Positions 24,653 to 33,979 of a stretch of DNA of 53,129 bases are shown piece by piece. The notes beneath the pieces are model-generated. The model was not told the origin of the DNA and ran no database searches. It worked only from the letters and a program-made list of their open reading frames with translations. Position 1 is the first letter of the stretch. The number at the start of each line of letters is the position of its first letter. A program made the position numbers and the translations under genes. The DNA is from Burkholderiales bacterium. GTDB lineage: Bacteria > Pseudomonadota > Gammaproteobacteria > Burkholderiales > Burkholderiaceae_C. The stretch lies in NCBI GenBank assembly GCA_016213325.1, contig JACRAY010000034.1:1-53129 (forward strand), read 5' to 3'.

Positions 24653-25660
24653 ATGCCGCCGTTGCGGCACATGGTGCCGCTGGTGGTGCTGGTGTCGGCC
24701 GTGCATGGCTGGCTGCTGATGACCCGCGCCGACTCGATGGTGGCGCCGGCCGGCCGCAGCACGCCGGTGTTCGCGACGCGGCAGGTCATGCCGCCTGACC
24801 CACCGCCGCCGGCGCCGCGCCCGCAAGCCCTGCCCCGCCCCGCGCCGGCCGCGCCACCGGTGGCTGCGGCGGCGCCGCCCGCACCTGCGGTGGCCGCGCC
24901 GGTCCCTGCCCTGCCACCGGCCACCGCGCCACCGGCCGTCCCGCCGTCGGACGTGCAGCACCAGCACCTGCGTCCGGTGGTCCCGCTGCCCGTCGCCGTC
25001 ACCGGGGTGCCCCCGCACGAAGCAGCCATCCCGCAGCCGGTGAAAATCCACTACGACGTGCAGGTCACGGCCCGGGGCATCCCGGCCAGCGGCAAGGCCA
25101 TGCTGCACTGGCGCCACGACGGCAACAAGTACGAGGCGCGGCTGGAAGTGACCGGCACGCTGCTGCCCACGCGCGTGCAGACCAGCACCGGCGTGGTCAC
25201 GCGCGAAGGGCTGCAGCCGCTGCGCTTTTCCGACAAGTACCGCAACGAGGAAGCCACCCATTTCGAGCGCGACACCGGCAAGGTGATCTTCAGCGCCAAC
25301 CGCCCCGCGGCCGACCTGCTGCAGGGTGCGCAGGACCGCCTGAGCGTGGTGCTGCAACTGGCCGCCATCGTCGGCGGCGACCCCTCCTACTACCCGCCCG
25401 GGACCACCATCGCGATTCCCACCGCGGGCACACGCGACTCGGAAACCTGGATATTCGCCGTCGATGGCGAAGAGGACATCCAGCTGCCCATCGGGCAGCT
25501 GCGCGCCCTGAAGCTGTCGCGCCAGCCGCGCAAGGACTACGACACCCGCGTGGAGCTGTGGCTGGCTCCCGGCATGGATTACGCCCCTGTGCGCCTGCGT
25601 CTGACATATCCCAATGGGGATTCGGTCGACCAGCGGTGGTCCTCAGCCGACAAAGGCTGA
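24653..25660 (+). CDS. DUF3108 family protein with Pro/Ala-rich linker
   Basis: About 335 residues. An N-terminal hydrophobic segment (MVPLVVLVSAVHGWLL) acts as signal anchor, followed by a long Pro/Ala linker (about 45-120), then a DUF3108 beta domain (KIHYDVQVTARGIPASGKAMLHWRHDG, TGVVTREGLQPLRFSDKYR, LKLSRQPRKDYDTRVELWLAPGMDYAPVRLRLTYPNG). Probably periplasmic and membrane-anchored, role unknown. The start at 24653 puts the helix near the N-terminus; an ATG 114 bases upstream lies inside the divergent gene and is unlikely. Confidence 0.78.
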   Translation: MPPLRHMVPLVVLVSAVHGWLLMTRADSMVAPAGRSTPVFATRQVMPPDPPPPAPRPQALPRPAPAAPPVAAAAPPAPAVAAPVPALPPATAPPAVPPSDVQHQHLRPVVPLPVAVTGVPPHEAAIPQPVKIHYDVQVTARGIPASGKAMLHWRHDGNKYEARLEVTGTLLPTRVQTSTGVVTREGLQPLRFSDKYRNEEATHFERDTGKVIFSANRPAADLLQGAQDRLSVVLQLAAIVGGDPSYYPPGTTIAIPTAGTRDSETWIFAVDGEEDIQLPIGQLRALKLSRQPRKDYDTRVELWLAPGMDYAPVRLRLTYPNGDSVDQRWSSADKG

Positions 25661-25773
25661 GGCGCCCCCCGCCTAACCTTGAAGCCAAGGTAAAGGCCGT
25701 CCGCGGCCTCGTTTCCCCGTCCACCTTGAAACGGGCGCAAGCGTTGCCAACTTACAAGGGCAAGGAATCCAGA

Positions 25774-26046
25774 ATGCAAATGCTTTATGACTCCGACTCG
25801 TTCGTCGTGGTGCACCTGCAGGCCAACGAGCCCGCCGCCGGTGAGGCGGCCCCGCGCGTGGCGCGCCACGGCTTCGAGATCGTCGACAAGCGCTCTAACA
25901 AGGAGGTGTACCTCGACGGGACCTGGGCCGAGGCGTTCCAGCGCCAGATCAACGCCTGGCAGCTGAATACCCCTACCCAGGAAGAGGTGGAAGCCACGCT
26001 CGACGGCTACGCAGAACTGGCGCAGAACCCGCTGGTCATCCACTAG
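25774..26046 (+). CDS. DUF3567 family small protein
   Basis: 90 residues: MQMLYDSDSFVVVHL, then GFEIVDKRSNKEVYLDG, AEAFQRQINAWQLNTPTQEEVEATLDGYAEL. This compact soluble protein is typical of Burkholderiales and has no known function. The ATG at 25774 has AAGGA at 25762-25766; the longer upstream frame is not supported. A stem-loop with a T-tract follows within 60 bases (26071-26105). Confidence 0.82.
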   Translation: MQMLYDSDSFVVVHLQANEPAAGEAAPRVARHGFEIVDKRSNKEVYLDGTWAEAFQRQINAWQLNTPTQEEVEATLDGYAELAQNPLVIH

Positions 26047-26064
26047 CGCGCGCAAGCTCAACCG

Positions 26065-27150
26065 TTACCCGGGCGGGTCGGCATTGCCGCCCCGCCCTTT
26101 TCTTTGGACCCAGCGGAACAGCGGCTCGACCAGCACCAGCACAGCCACCAGCCGGCAGACCTGGAACGCAGTCACCATCGGCACGCCGAGCTGCAGCACC
26201 TTGGCCGTGATGGCCATCTCGGCAATGCCGCCGGGCGAAGTGCCCAGCACCAGGGTGGCCGGATGCAAGCCAGTCACCTGCGCCAGCACCATGGCGAAGC
26301 CGGCACACGCCAGCAGCATGGCCGCCGTGCCAAGCGCCACCGCGCCCAGCCAGCGCGGCGCCGAGCGCAGGAATTGGGCCTGGAACAGCACGCCCAGGCT
26401 GACCCCGATGGCGAGCTGCGCCGCGTTGGTCAGTGCGCCCGGCAGGGCAGACAGCTCGATGCCGGCCAGCGTGAGCGCCATGGCGACGACCAGCGAACCC
26501 ATGAACCAGGGGTTGGCGCGGCCCAGTCGCTTCATCGCCCAGCCCCCTGCCGCGGTGAGGACCCCCAGCACCCCCAGGCCGGGCCATGACAGGTGGCGCG
26601 ACCCCGGCACGCTGGGGTCCAGCCCGTGCAGCCCGATCAAGGCGAAAGAGAACGGGATCGCCAGCGTGACGACCAGCAGCCGCAGCGCATGCGCCGCAGC
26701 GACCAGGTCCATGTGCCCGCCTTCGCGCTCGGCCAGCAGCGTCATCTCGGAGGCGCCGCCGATGGCGCCCGCGAACCAGCAGGTGGCGAACCGCTGGCGC
26801 GGGTTGCCGGACATGCGCGCGCCATGCATGCGCAGCAGGAAGCGGCCGAACAGCCAGCCCAGGCCCAGCGCCCACGCGATAGCCAGCAGCACGGCCCACC
26901 ACAGGCCGGCCACCAGCGCGCCGACCTGCGGGGTGAAGTACAGGCCCAGCGCGGCCCCGATCGCCCATTGCGCGGCGTTGCGCAGGCGGTGCGAGCTGCG
27001 CGTGGGCACACCCGCCAGCGACGCGAGCGCGGTGCCCAGCAGGGGGCCGATCATCCACGGGATCGGGGTGCGCAGCCACACGCACAGCAGCGCGGCGGCC
27101 AGCGCCAGCAGCAGCGTGAAAACGACGCGGGCGGCAAACGCGCTCAGCAT
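26065..27150 (-). CDS. AbrB-family (AbrB/Mtu) ten-helix membrane protein
   Basis: 361 residues, two repeated halves of about five helices each. The first half has PIPWMIGPLLGTALAS and the second PWFMGSLVVAMALTLAG; AGAIGGASEMTLLAE and LGTSPGGIAEMAITAKVLQLGVPMVTAFQVCRL are the repeated GG-x-x-E-M core motifs of this putative transport/regulator family. Substrate unknown. The start at 27150 is 22 bases from the divergent lipoprotein gene. The C-terminal codons double as the terminator of the convergent DUF3567 gene. Confidence 0.82.
   Translation of the reverse strand: MLSAFAARVVFTLLLALAAALLCVWLRTPIPWMIGPLLGTALASLAGVPTRSSHRLRNAAQWAIGAALGLYFTPQVGALVAGLWWAVLLAIAWALGLGWLFGRFLLRMHGARMSGNPRQRFATCWFAGAIGGASEMTLLAEREGGHMDLVAAAHALRLLVVTLAIPFSFALIGLHGLDPSVPGSRHLSWPGLGVLGVLTAAGGWAMKRLGRANPWFMGSLVVAMALTLAGIELSALPGALTNAAQLAIGVSLGVLFQAQFLRSAPRWLGAVALGTAAMLLACAGFAMVLAQVTGLHPATLVLGTSPGGIAEMAITAKVLQLGVPMVTAFQVCRLVAVLVLVEPLFRWVQRKGRGGNADPPG
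26071..26105 (+). terminator. Rho-independent terminator for the DUF3567 gene, inside the abrB-like 3' end
   Basis: GGGCGGG pairs with CCCGCCC around an inner GGC/GCC stem, followed by TTTTCTTT on the plus strand, 24 bases after the DUF3567 stop. The same bases encode the last residues (KGRGGNADPPG) of the minus-strand membrane protein. Confidence 0.75.
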
Positions 27151-27172
27151 GGGAGCGTTTAGTATCTCCTCG

Positions 27173-27895
27173 ATGCGCCGTCCTTTCTTGACCCTGGCCT
27201 GGCTGGTGCTGGCCGGTTGCGCCGCGCCGCTGGCGCCGCCGCGCGACGTGGCCGCCCTGCTGCTGGGCGAGCAGCACGATGCGCCCAGCCACCAGCGGCT
27301 GCACCACGACGTGGTGCAGACCCTCGCAGACCGTGGGCAGCTGGCCGGCGTGGTGCTGGAAATGGTGGAGCGCGGCCGCAGCACGGCCGGCCTGGGCGCC
27401 GGCGCCGCCGAGGCAGAAGTGCAGGCCGCACTGGCGTGGCAAAAAGGCTGGCCGTGGAGCGCTTACGGGCCGATGGTGATGGCTTCGGTGCGCGCGGGGG
27501 TCGTCGTGCACGGCGGCAACCTGCCGCGCGACCAGATGCGCAACGCGATGCAGGACACCACGCTCGACGGCCTGCTGCCGCCGGCGGCCATGCAGGCGCA
27601 CCAGCGCTCGATCCGCGCGGGCCACTGCGGCATGCTGCCCGAAGCCCGCATCCTGCCGATGGCACGCGTGCAGGTCGCGCGCGACCGTTCGATGGCCGAG
27701 ACGCTGACCCATGCGGTCGTGCCGGGCAAGACGGTGGTGCTGGTGGCCGGCTCGGGCCACGTCGACCCGGCCATCGGCGTGCCGCAGCACCTGCCGCGCG
27801 GGCTGGTCGTGAAGCCGGTGATGCTGCCGGGCGAAGACACCGGCAAGGACTACTGCGCCGAGCTCAAGCAGCAGCTGGCGCCGAAGCAGCCGTGA
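27173..27895 (+). CDS. ChaN-family lipoprotein
   Basis: 240 residues. Lipoprotein signal with lipobox LVLAGC, Cys at 16. LLLGEQHDAPSHQRLHHDVVQTLADRG and GVVLEMVERGRS are the ChaN/EreA-like core His/Glu motifs; VLVAGSGHVDPAIGVPQHL completes it. Campylobacter ChaN binds haem and is iron-linked; whether this one does is unproven. The ATG at 27173 is divergent from the membrane-protein gene. Its stop overlaps the next gene's GTG start. Confidence 0.82.
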   Translation: MRRPFLTLAWLVLAGCAAPLAPPRDVAALLLGEQHDAPSHQRLHHDVVQTLADRGQLAGVVLEMVERGRSTAGLGAGAAEAEVQAALAWQKGWPWSAYGPMVMASVRAGVVVHGGNLPRDQMRNAMQDTTLDGLLPPAAMQAHQRSIRAGHCGMLPEARILPMARVQVARDRSMAETLTHAVVPGKTVVLVAGSGHVDPAIGVPQHLPRGLVVKPVMLPGEDTGKDYCAELKQQLAPKQP

Positions 27896-28113
27896 GCCGA
27901 AAGCAGAACGTCCGGCCGGGCGATGCCGACAGCGACGAGCCGCTGAGCGACTCCGAAATCGAAGCCATCCTGGCCGAGGAAGGCGCGCAGCCGCCGGAAG
28001 CGGGCACCGCCGCGCCGCAGCCAAGCGTGCACCAGAGCGAACGCCTCGGCAAATGGCTGGCCTGGCTGCTGGCGTTTTTCGTGATCCTGGGGCTGGTGCA
28101 GGCTATGCGCTAG
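27892..28113 (+). CDS. Small membrane protein, single C-terminal helix
   Basis: 73 residues from a GTG at 27892 overlapping the ChaN-like stop (GTGA). Acidic, disordered N-terminal half (DADSDEPLSDSEIEAILAEEG), then one transmembrane helix LAWLLAFFVILGLVQ at the C-terminus, so it is probably tail-anchored. Coupled to the lipoprotein gene. Function unknown. Its TAG stop shares a CTAG with the convergent glycosyltransferase gene. Confidence 0.6.
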   Translation: MSRKQNVRPGDADSDEPLSDSEIEAILAEEGAQPPEAGTAAPQPSVHQSERLGKWLAWLLAFFVILGLVQAMR

Positions 28114-28766
28114 CGGAACGCCGCTTCCAGCCAGCCTTTCGAAGTGACCGAGCCCTCGTGCGAGTGGTACACGGTAGTGCGCCGCGTGTCCGATACCAGG
28201 CAGCGGAACTTCGGCATGGTCACGTGGGCCACCACGTTGTCGGAATAGTGGTGCTGGCTGTCCTTCACCAGGTCGTCCAGCAGCTCGGTGGCGAATGCGC
28301 GGTTGAAGCACATGGTGGAGCTCATGCCGCCCGGCGCATGCGAAGTGAAGGCCACGTCCTTGTTGTAGCGCCAGTCGGACGCCTTGGTGAACAACAGGGC
28401 GCAGTGGCGCGCCACCGAAAAGTCGTGCTCGCGCAGTTCAGCCAGCCCCGCCTCGATGTGCGTGGTGAGGTACAGGTCGTCGTGGTCGGTCCAGAAGAAA
28501 TGCGTGCAGCCCTGCTGCAGCAGGTGCCGCAGCGGGATCGCGTACCACTGGTGCTGCGGCAGCTCGCCGGGCGTATGGATCCAGTCGATGCGCGGCGCGA
28601 TACGCAGGTCGGTGACCGACCAGACGTAGGAGTCGGGGTGGCCGTTCTGGTGCACGCAGATCAGGTCGGGCGGGCGCGACTGCGCCGCAAGTTGCAGCAC
28701 GCAGGCACGCAGCAGGTCCGGCCGGTTGAAGGTCGGCAGCAGGACGCCTACGCGCTGTTCGTTCAA
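28110..28766 (-). CDS. Glycosyltransferase family 2-like protein
   Basis: 218 residues. RVGVLLPTFNRPDLLRACVLQL is a typical GT-A start; FFWTDHDDLYL carries the acidic metal-binding motif. Shorter than usual GT2 enzymes, with little beyond the catalytic fold. Convergent with the preceding gene through a shared CTAG. It ends the region before the arx regulatory genes and is probably unrelated to them. Confidence 0.7.
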   Translation of the reverse strand: MNEQRVGVLLPTFNRPDLLRACVLQLAAQSRPPDLICVHQNGHPDSYVWSVTDLRIAPRIDWIHTPGELPQHQWYAIPLRHLLQQGCTHFFWTDHDDLYLTTHIEAGLAELREHDFSVARHCALLFTKASDWRYNKDVAFTSHAPGGMSSTMCFNRAFATELLDDLVKDSQHHYSDNVVAHVTMPKFRCLVSDTRRTTVYHSHEGSVTSKGWLEAAFR

Positions 28767-28811
28767 TCAAGGCCCCCATGGCCGTTCGTTGAACTCATGC
28801 CAGGGCGCTCT

Positions 28812-30173
<1,362 letters not shown>

Positions 30174-31622
30174 GGATCGGCCTCAAGGGCAGGGAGACTG
30201 TGAACAGCGTGCATCCTGGGTTGCTGGCAGCACGGATCTCGCCTCCCAGCTGCTGCACGATCTGGTAGGTGACCCACAGGCCCAGGCCCTGCCGGTCATT
30301 GCCCGGGTAAGAGAATGGCTCGAACAGGAACGGCAGCCTGTCAGCCTCGATATGCTGCCCGTCGTTGCTGACCTCGATGCGCAGGACTTCCCCCTCGAGC
30401 GCGGTGCGGCAGCTGAGCCGGCCGCCAGGCTCGACGGCGTGGACGGCATTGAACAGCAGGTTGATCAGGATCTGGCGCGTCTGCGTCGAGGGCAGGGGCA
30501 CCGGAGCCTCGATCTCGTTGTGCCACTCGAAGCGTGCATCCTTGGCCTGCGCATCGGCCAGCAGCAGCGTACGCGTGTCTTCGATGTCCTCGCGCGTGAG
30601 CGCATGGTTCTCCACGCGCGCCTCCACGAGCAGTGCACCGACGGTCTCGCGGATCTGGCGCAGGCCGCGCTCGACGAGCGACAGGGTGCGGATGGTCATC
30701 GGATCCTCCGGCCCGTGGCGCTTGAAGGTGTTGATGGCATTCAGCATGCCGCCCAGCGGATTGTTGATCTCGTGCGCGATCCCGGCAGTGAGGCGGCCGA
30801 TCGCGGCCAACCGGTCCGAGGCCACCATCTGCTTTTCGAGCAGCTCCTTCTCGTGCAGGCCGCGCAACATCCGCTGGAACTCCACCCCGAGGCGGCCGAT
30901 CTCGTCGCGGCCCCGGTAACGGTTGACGTACTCGACCTGGCTGGGTACCTGGGGGCCGACCTGTCCCATGGCGCCGGCGAGGTCGACCAGCGGCCGTGCG
31001 ACGCGCCGGCCCCAGTACCACCCAGCCGGCAGCAGGAACGCTAGCACGGCTGCCGTGACCCATGCAGCCCGCTGGGCCAGCGCGACGAACCGGGGCCGGA
31101 ACACCGATGCCGAGTAGGCCATGACGAGCGTACCGATCTCCACCCCGTCGGAGACGATGGGCAGGACCATGAACAGCTTTCCCGTGCCCGGCGCCACGAT
31201 AGCCGTCGGCGCCGAGGTCGCTGCGTCCACCACCGCTTTCTGCACGCTCGCATAGTCGGCGTCGACGGACGCGGGGTGGGCGAGCAGGCGGTATTCCGTC
31301 GGGCGCGTGGACACGTAGATCATGTGCTGCGCGTCGAGCACCATGACGAGCTCCGCCGAATGCGTGCTCGCCTGGCCCGGCGTCGCGCTGAACGGTGCAT
31401 TGATGATCTCGTACACCCGCCACACATCGTCGTGCACCATCGGGTCCACCAGCGTGTTCGCCAGCACCCGCGCCACGCCTTCGGAATGCCCGATCAGGTC
31501 GCTGCGCAACTCGTCGCGCTCCCGCAAGACCAGCGACGCCGTGACCAGCACCGCCGTGATGATCACCAGCGCGCAGATGCGCAGCGGCGTCTTGTAGGCG
31601 AGGCTGATGTCCCGCGGGCGTT

Positions 31623-32510
31623 TCATGCCGCGTCCACCAGGCGCGACATCGCGCGCACGCCATCGAACAAGCCGGGGTGCCCGGCGGCGAAGCCGTCGAG
31701 GTTCAGCCGCCGCAGCAGAGCGCGGCCCGCGTCCCCGTCGGCCATCGCCAGCAGCACTGCCTGCATGGCGTTGAAGTCGGCGCCCGGCACGGAGGCGCGT
31801 GCCACGAACGGCGGGAAACCGAACTGCGGCGAACGCTCGACGATGCGGGTGCGCGCCGTGAGGTGCGGGTGCAGCAGCGCGAGCGTATCCCAGACGTAGC
31901 CGTCCACGGCACCGCCCTGGGCCAGGCCGACACTCACCGCATCGACCACCTTGCGATGACCCCAGGTGAAGAAGGTGCGCGAAAAGAAGGTGTTCGGCGC
32001 CTCGCGCATCTTCAGCAGCGAGTACAGCGGAAAGAGGTGACCCGAATTCGAGTCGGGATCGGAAAAGGCGAACACCTTGCCGCGCAGGTCGAGCAGCGAG
32101 GCCGTCGCGCGATCGACGGCCGGGACAATCAGGTAGGAGCGATACAGCGGCTCGCCAAGGTACAACGGCACCGCCAGCAGCCTCAGTTGCCGTTCGTTGC
32201 GCACGAACGGGTAGCCGCACAGCCATGCAAAGTCGAGCCGGCCCTGCTGCAGCAGGCCGACCACGTCGCGGTAGCTGCCACGCTGGACGAACTGCACCGA
32301 TCTTCCCAGCTGCGACTCCAGGTAGCCGCGCCATGCGTTCAGGAACGCTACCTGGTTGTCCAGGAAAACGGGAGTGAGGCCGACACGAAGCGTCGATGCG
32401 GCGTGTGCCGCGCGCGGGCCACCAATCCAGCATGCTGCACATGCAGCGGCCAAAAGGGACCTTCGCAATACAAGTCGGGTGGGCACGGCTGCCGATAGGT
32501 GATGCGCCAT
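31623..32510 (-). CDS. arxX: PhnD-like periplasmic binding protein, ArxX-like sensor component
   Basis: About 295 residues. Signal peptide from M at 32510 (RLVLRRSLLAAACAACWIGGPRAAHA), then a phosphonate-type binding fold: LRVGLTPVFLDNQVAFLNAWRGYLE, DFAWLCGYPFVRN, FSDPDSNSGHLFP. WLCGYPF contains a Cys in the ligand region, of interest if arsenite is the ligand. In-frame ATGs at 32534 and 32537 are alternatives but have weak ribosome sites. No ABC permease accompanies it, consistent with a sensory rather than transport role. Coupled to arxS by ATGA overlap. Confidence 0.75.
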   Translation of the reverse strand: MAHHLSAAVPTRLVLRRSLLAAACAACWIGGPRAAHAASTLRVGLTPVFLDNQVAFLNAWRGYLESQLGRSVQFVQRGSYRDVVGLLQQGRLDFAWLCGYPFVRNERQLRLLAVPLYLGEPLYRSYLIVPAVDRATASLLDLRGKVFAFSDPDSNSGHLFPLYSLLKMREAPNTFFSRTFFTWGHRKVVDAVSVGLAQGGAVDGYVWDTLALLHPHLTARTRIVERSPQFGFPPFVARASVPGADFNAMQAVLLAMADGDAGRALLRRLNLDGFAAGHPGLFDGVRAMSRLVDAA

Positions 32511-32562
32511 TATGGGCGTGCCATCGCCATCCATCACTCAGGTTTGTCCGCAGTCACCGCGT

Positions 32563-32602
32563 GGTAACCGTGTTCCCGCGCGGGCGTTACCGGCCAGTAA
32601 CG
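32563..32602. promoter_or_regulatory. Putative ArxR enhancer dyads (GTTACC family)
   Basis: CGTTAC-N6-GTAACG at 32585-32602 is a perfect dyad. GGTAAC at 32563-32568 and GTTACC at 32586-32591 form a second, 17-base-spaced one. They lie about 55-90 bases upstream of the -24 element at 32655, the position expected for a sigma-54 activator. On the minus strand, AGGCACGGCCGTTACT (32596-32611) also resembles a sigma-54 promoter but lacks the -12 GC. Confidence 0.55.
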
Positions 32603-32654
32603 GCCGTGCCTCCCACCTGCCCTGCCTGCCTGCGCCAGGCAGCAGAACCCCCAT

Positions 32655-32670
32655 TGGCATGGATCGTGCG
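32655..32670 (+). promoter_or_regulatory. Sigma-54-type promoter P1 before arxB2
   Basis: TGGCATGGATCGTGCG has GG (32656-32657) and GC (32668-32669) separated by exactly 10 bases, 13 of 16 consensus positions by my count. It predicts transcription start near 32681, which supports the GTG at 32703 as the arxB2 start rather than one at 32679. Confidence 0.6.
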
Positions 32671-32702
32671 CCTGCCCCGTGAACCGGAAGGACAAGCACG
32701 GC

Positions 32703-33890
32703 GTGAAGAACGCACCTGATGACACCGAAGAGCGGCCCTTGTGCAACGGCCATCCGCTCTCGTTGCGCCACGACGCCTGCCTGGCCCTGCGCGCTCCCCG
32801 GTATGCGACCTGCCGAGCCTGCGAAAGCGCGTGCCCGGTCGAGGCGATCCGGGTCGGCGAGGCCGCCATCGAACTTGCCGGGAACTGCCTTCGATGCGGC
32901 CGATGCGCCGCCGCATGCCCGATGGGTGCTCTCTCGCACCCGGGTTTCGCGCCGCCGGACTTCCCGCCGCGCAAGTCGCAGCCGCTCGCTGTGGACTGCT
33001 GGAAGGTACCTCGCGATCATTCACCGGACGACGCCGTGCGCGTGCCGTGCCTGGGCGGCCTGAGCACCGGCCGCCTCCTCCAGATGGTGGCGATGGCCGG
33101 GACCCGGCAGCTCGAACTGGTGGACCGCGGGTGGTGTGCAGGCTGCAGCGCCGGCGGTTCATCGGCGCATCCCGTCCAGGGCAGCCTGGGCGAGGCGCGG
33201 TCGCTGCTCGCGCAGGCGGGCTGCCAGGCGATGCCTGAGCTTCGCAGCCAGCCGCTCCCGGCCCGCCTCATGCCAAGGGATATCCCGGCGCCAATTACGG
33301 AAGCGAGACTGGCCCGCCGCGGATTCTTCAGCGCCCTTGCCGCCAACGCCGCGGTCTCCGTCGACCGCGTCAGGCCCCTGGTGGCCCCGAGTGAGCTGCG
33401 CACACGACGGGGTTTCGAGCGGGAGCCGGTGCCGTCGCGCGAAAGGAGCCGCGCGCTTGCCGCCATGGACCGGATCAGCACTTCAGCCGGCACATCCATG
33501 CCGCGCGCCTTGTTCCACCGCGTCGAAGTATCGGGCGACTGCTGCAATCACCGGCTCTGTGCAAGCGTCTGTCCCACCGGCGCACTGGCCGTCCATGAGC
33601 AGGGCGACCAGGCGGAACTGGCCTTCGACACGGCGCTGTGCATCGGCTGCCGGCAATGCAGTTCCACCTGCCCGTCCGGCGCCATGACGGTGTTACCAGG
33701 CGGTGACGGCAGCGCGGGCCGGCCGTTACCGGAACATCCCATCCGGCTGACGTCCTTCAGTGAAACGAGCTGTGCCGACTGCGGCCGGCGCTACACGCAG
33801 GCCGAGGGAGAAGCCCTCTGTCCCCAGTGCCGCAAACGCCGGGAGCTCGCGGGCTCTGCGTTCCGTTGCCTGTTCGGCGCAAGCCGCTGA
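32703..33890 (+). CDS. arxB2: Multi-cluster 4Fe-4S ferredoxin-type protein, ArxB2-like
   Basis: About 395 residues. Start GTG 32703 with GGAAGGA at 32686-32692; a GTG at 32679 would sit at the predicted transcription start. Cys blocks: C37-x2-C-x3-CP and CLRCGRCAAACP near 62-72, then NHRLCASVCPTGAL and CIGCRQCSSTCPSGAM near 300-345, giving up to four [4Fe-4S] clusters. A zinc-ribbon-like pair (CADCGRR, CPQCRKR) closes the C-terminus. The mid-region GWCAGCSAG may bind another centre. It is probably an electron-transfer or maturation partner of the molybdoenzyme. It is longer than the ArxB2 I remember, so the name is tentative. Confidence 0.6.
   Translation: MKNAPDDTEERPLCNGHPLSLRHDACLALRAPRYATCRACESACPVEAIRVGEAAIELAGNCLRCGRCAAACPMGALSHPGFAPPDFPPRKSQPLAVDCWKVPRDHSPDDAVRVPCLGGLSTGRLLQMVAMAGTRQLELVDRGWCAGCSAGGSSAHPVQGSLGEARSLLAQAGCQAMPELRSQPLPARLMPRDIPAPITEARLARRGFFSALAANAAVSVDRVRPLVAPSELRTRRGFEREPVPSRERSRALAAMDRISTSAGTSMPRALFHRVEVSGDCCNHRLCASVCPTGALAVHEQGDQAELAFDTALCIGCRQCSSTCPSGAMTVLPGGDGSAGRPLPEHPIRLTSFSETSCADCGRRYTQAEGEALCPQCRKRRELAGSAFRCLFGASR
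33692..33732. promoter_or_regulatory. GTTACC sites within arxB2 upstream of P2
   Basis: GTTACC-N4-GGTGAC (33692-33707) and CGTTACCGG (33724-33732). The 9-mer is identical to 32585-32593 in the P1 enhancer region. They lie about 165-205 bases upstream of the P2 -24 element, inside coding sequence. Enhancer function is inferred from repetition and spacing. Confidence 0.4.
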
Positions 33891-33897
33891 TGCGGGC

Positions 33898-33913
33898 TGG
33901 CGCGGCAATTGCA
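33898..33913 (+). promoter_or_regulatory. Sigma-54-type promoter P2 before arxA
   Basis: TGGCGCGGCAATTGCA matches the sigma-54 consensus TGGCACG-R-N3-TTGCW at all but one position, with GG-N10-GC spacing. Predicted transcription start near 33924 gives about a 56-base leader to the arxA ATG. It lies just downstream of the arxB2 stop. Confidence 0.7.
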
Positions 33914-33979
33914 GTGTCTCTTCGACTTTCTTGCTCCGCCGTGCCGGAGCGTGTTCAACGACAACGTGGAGACGTCCCT

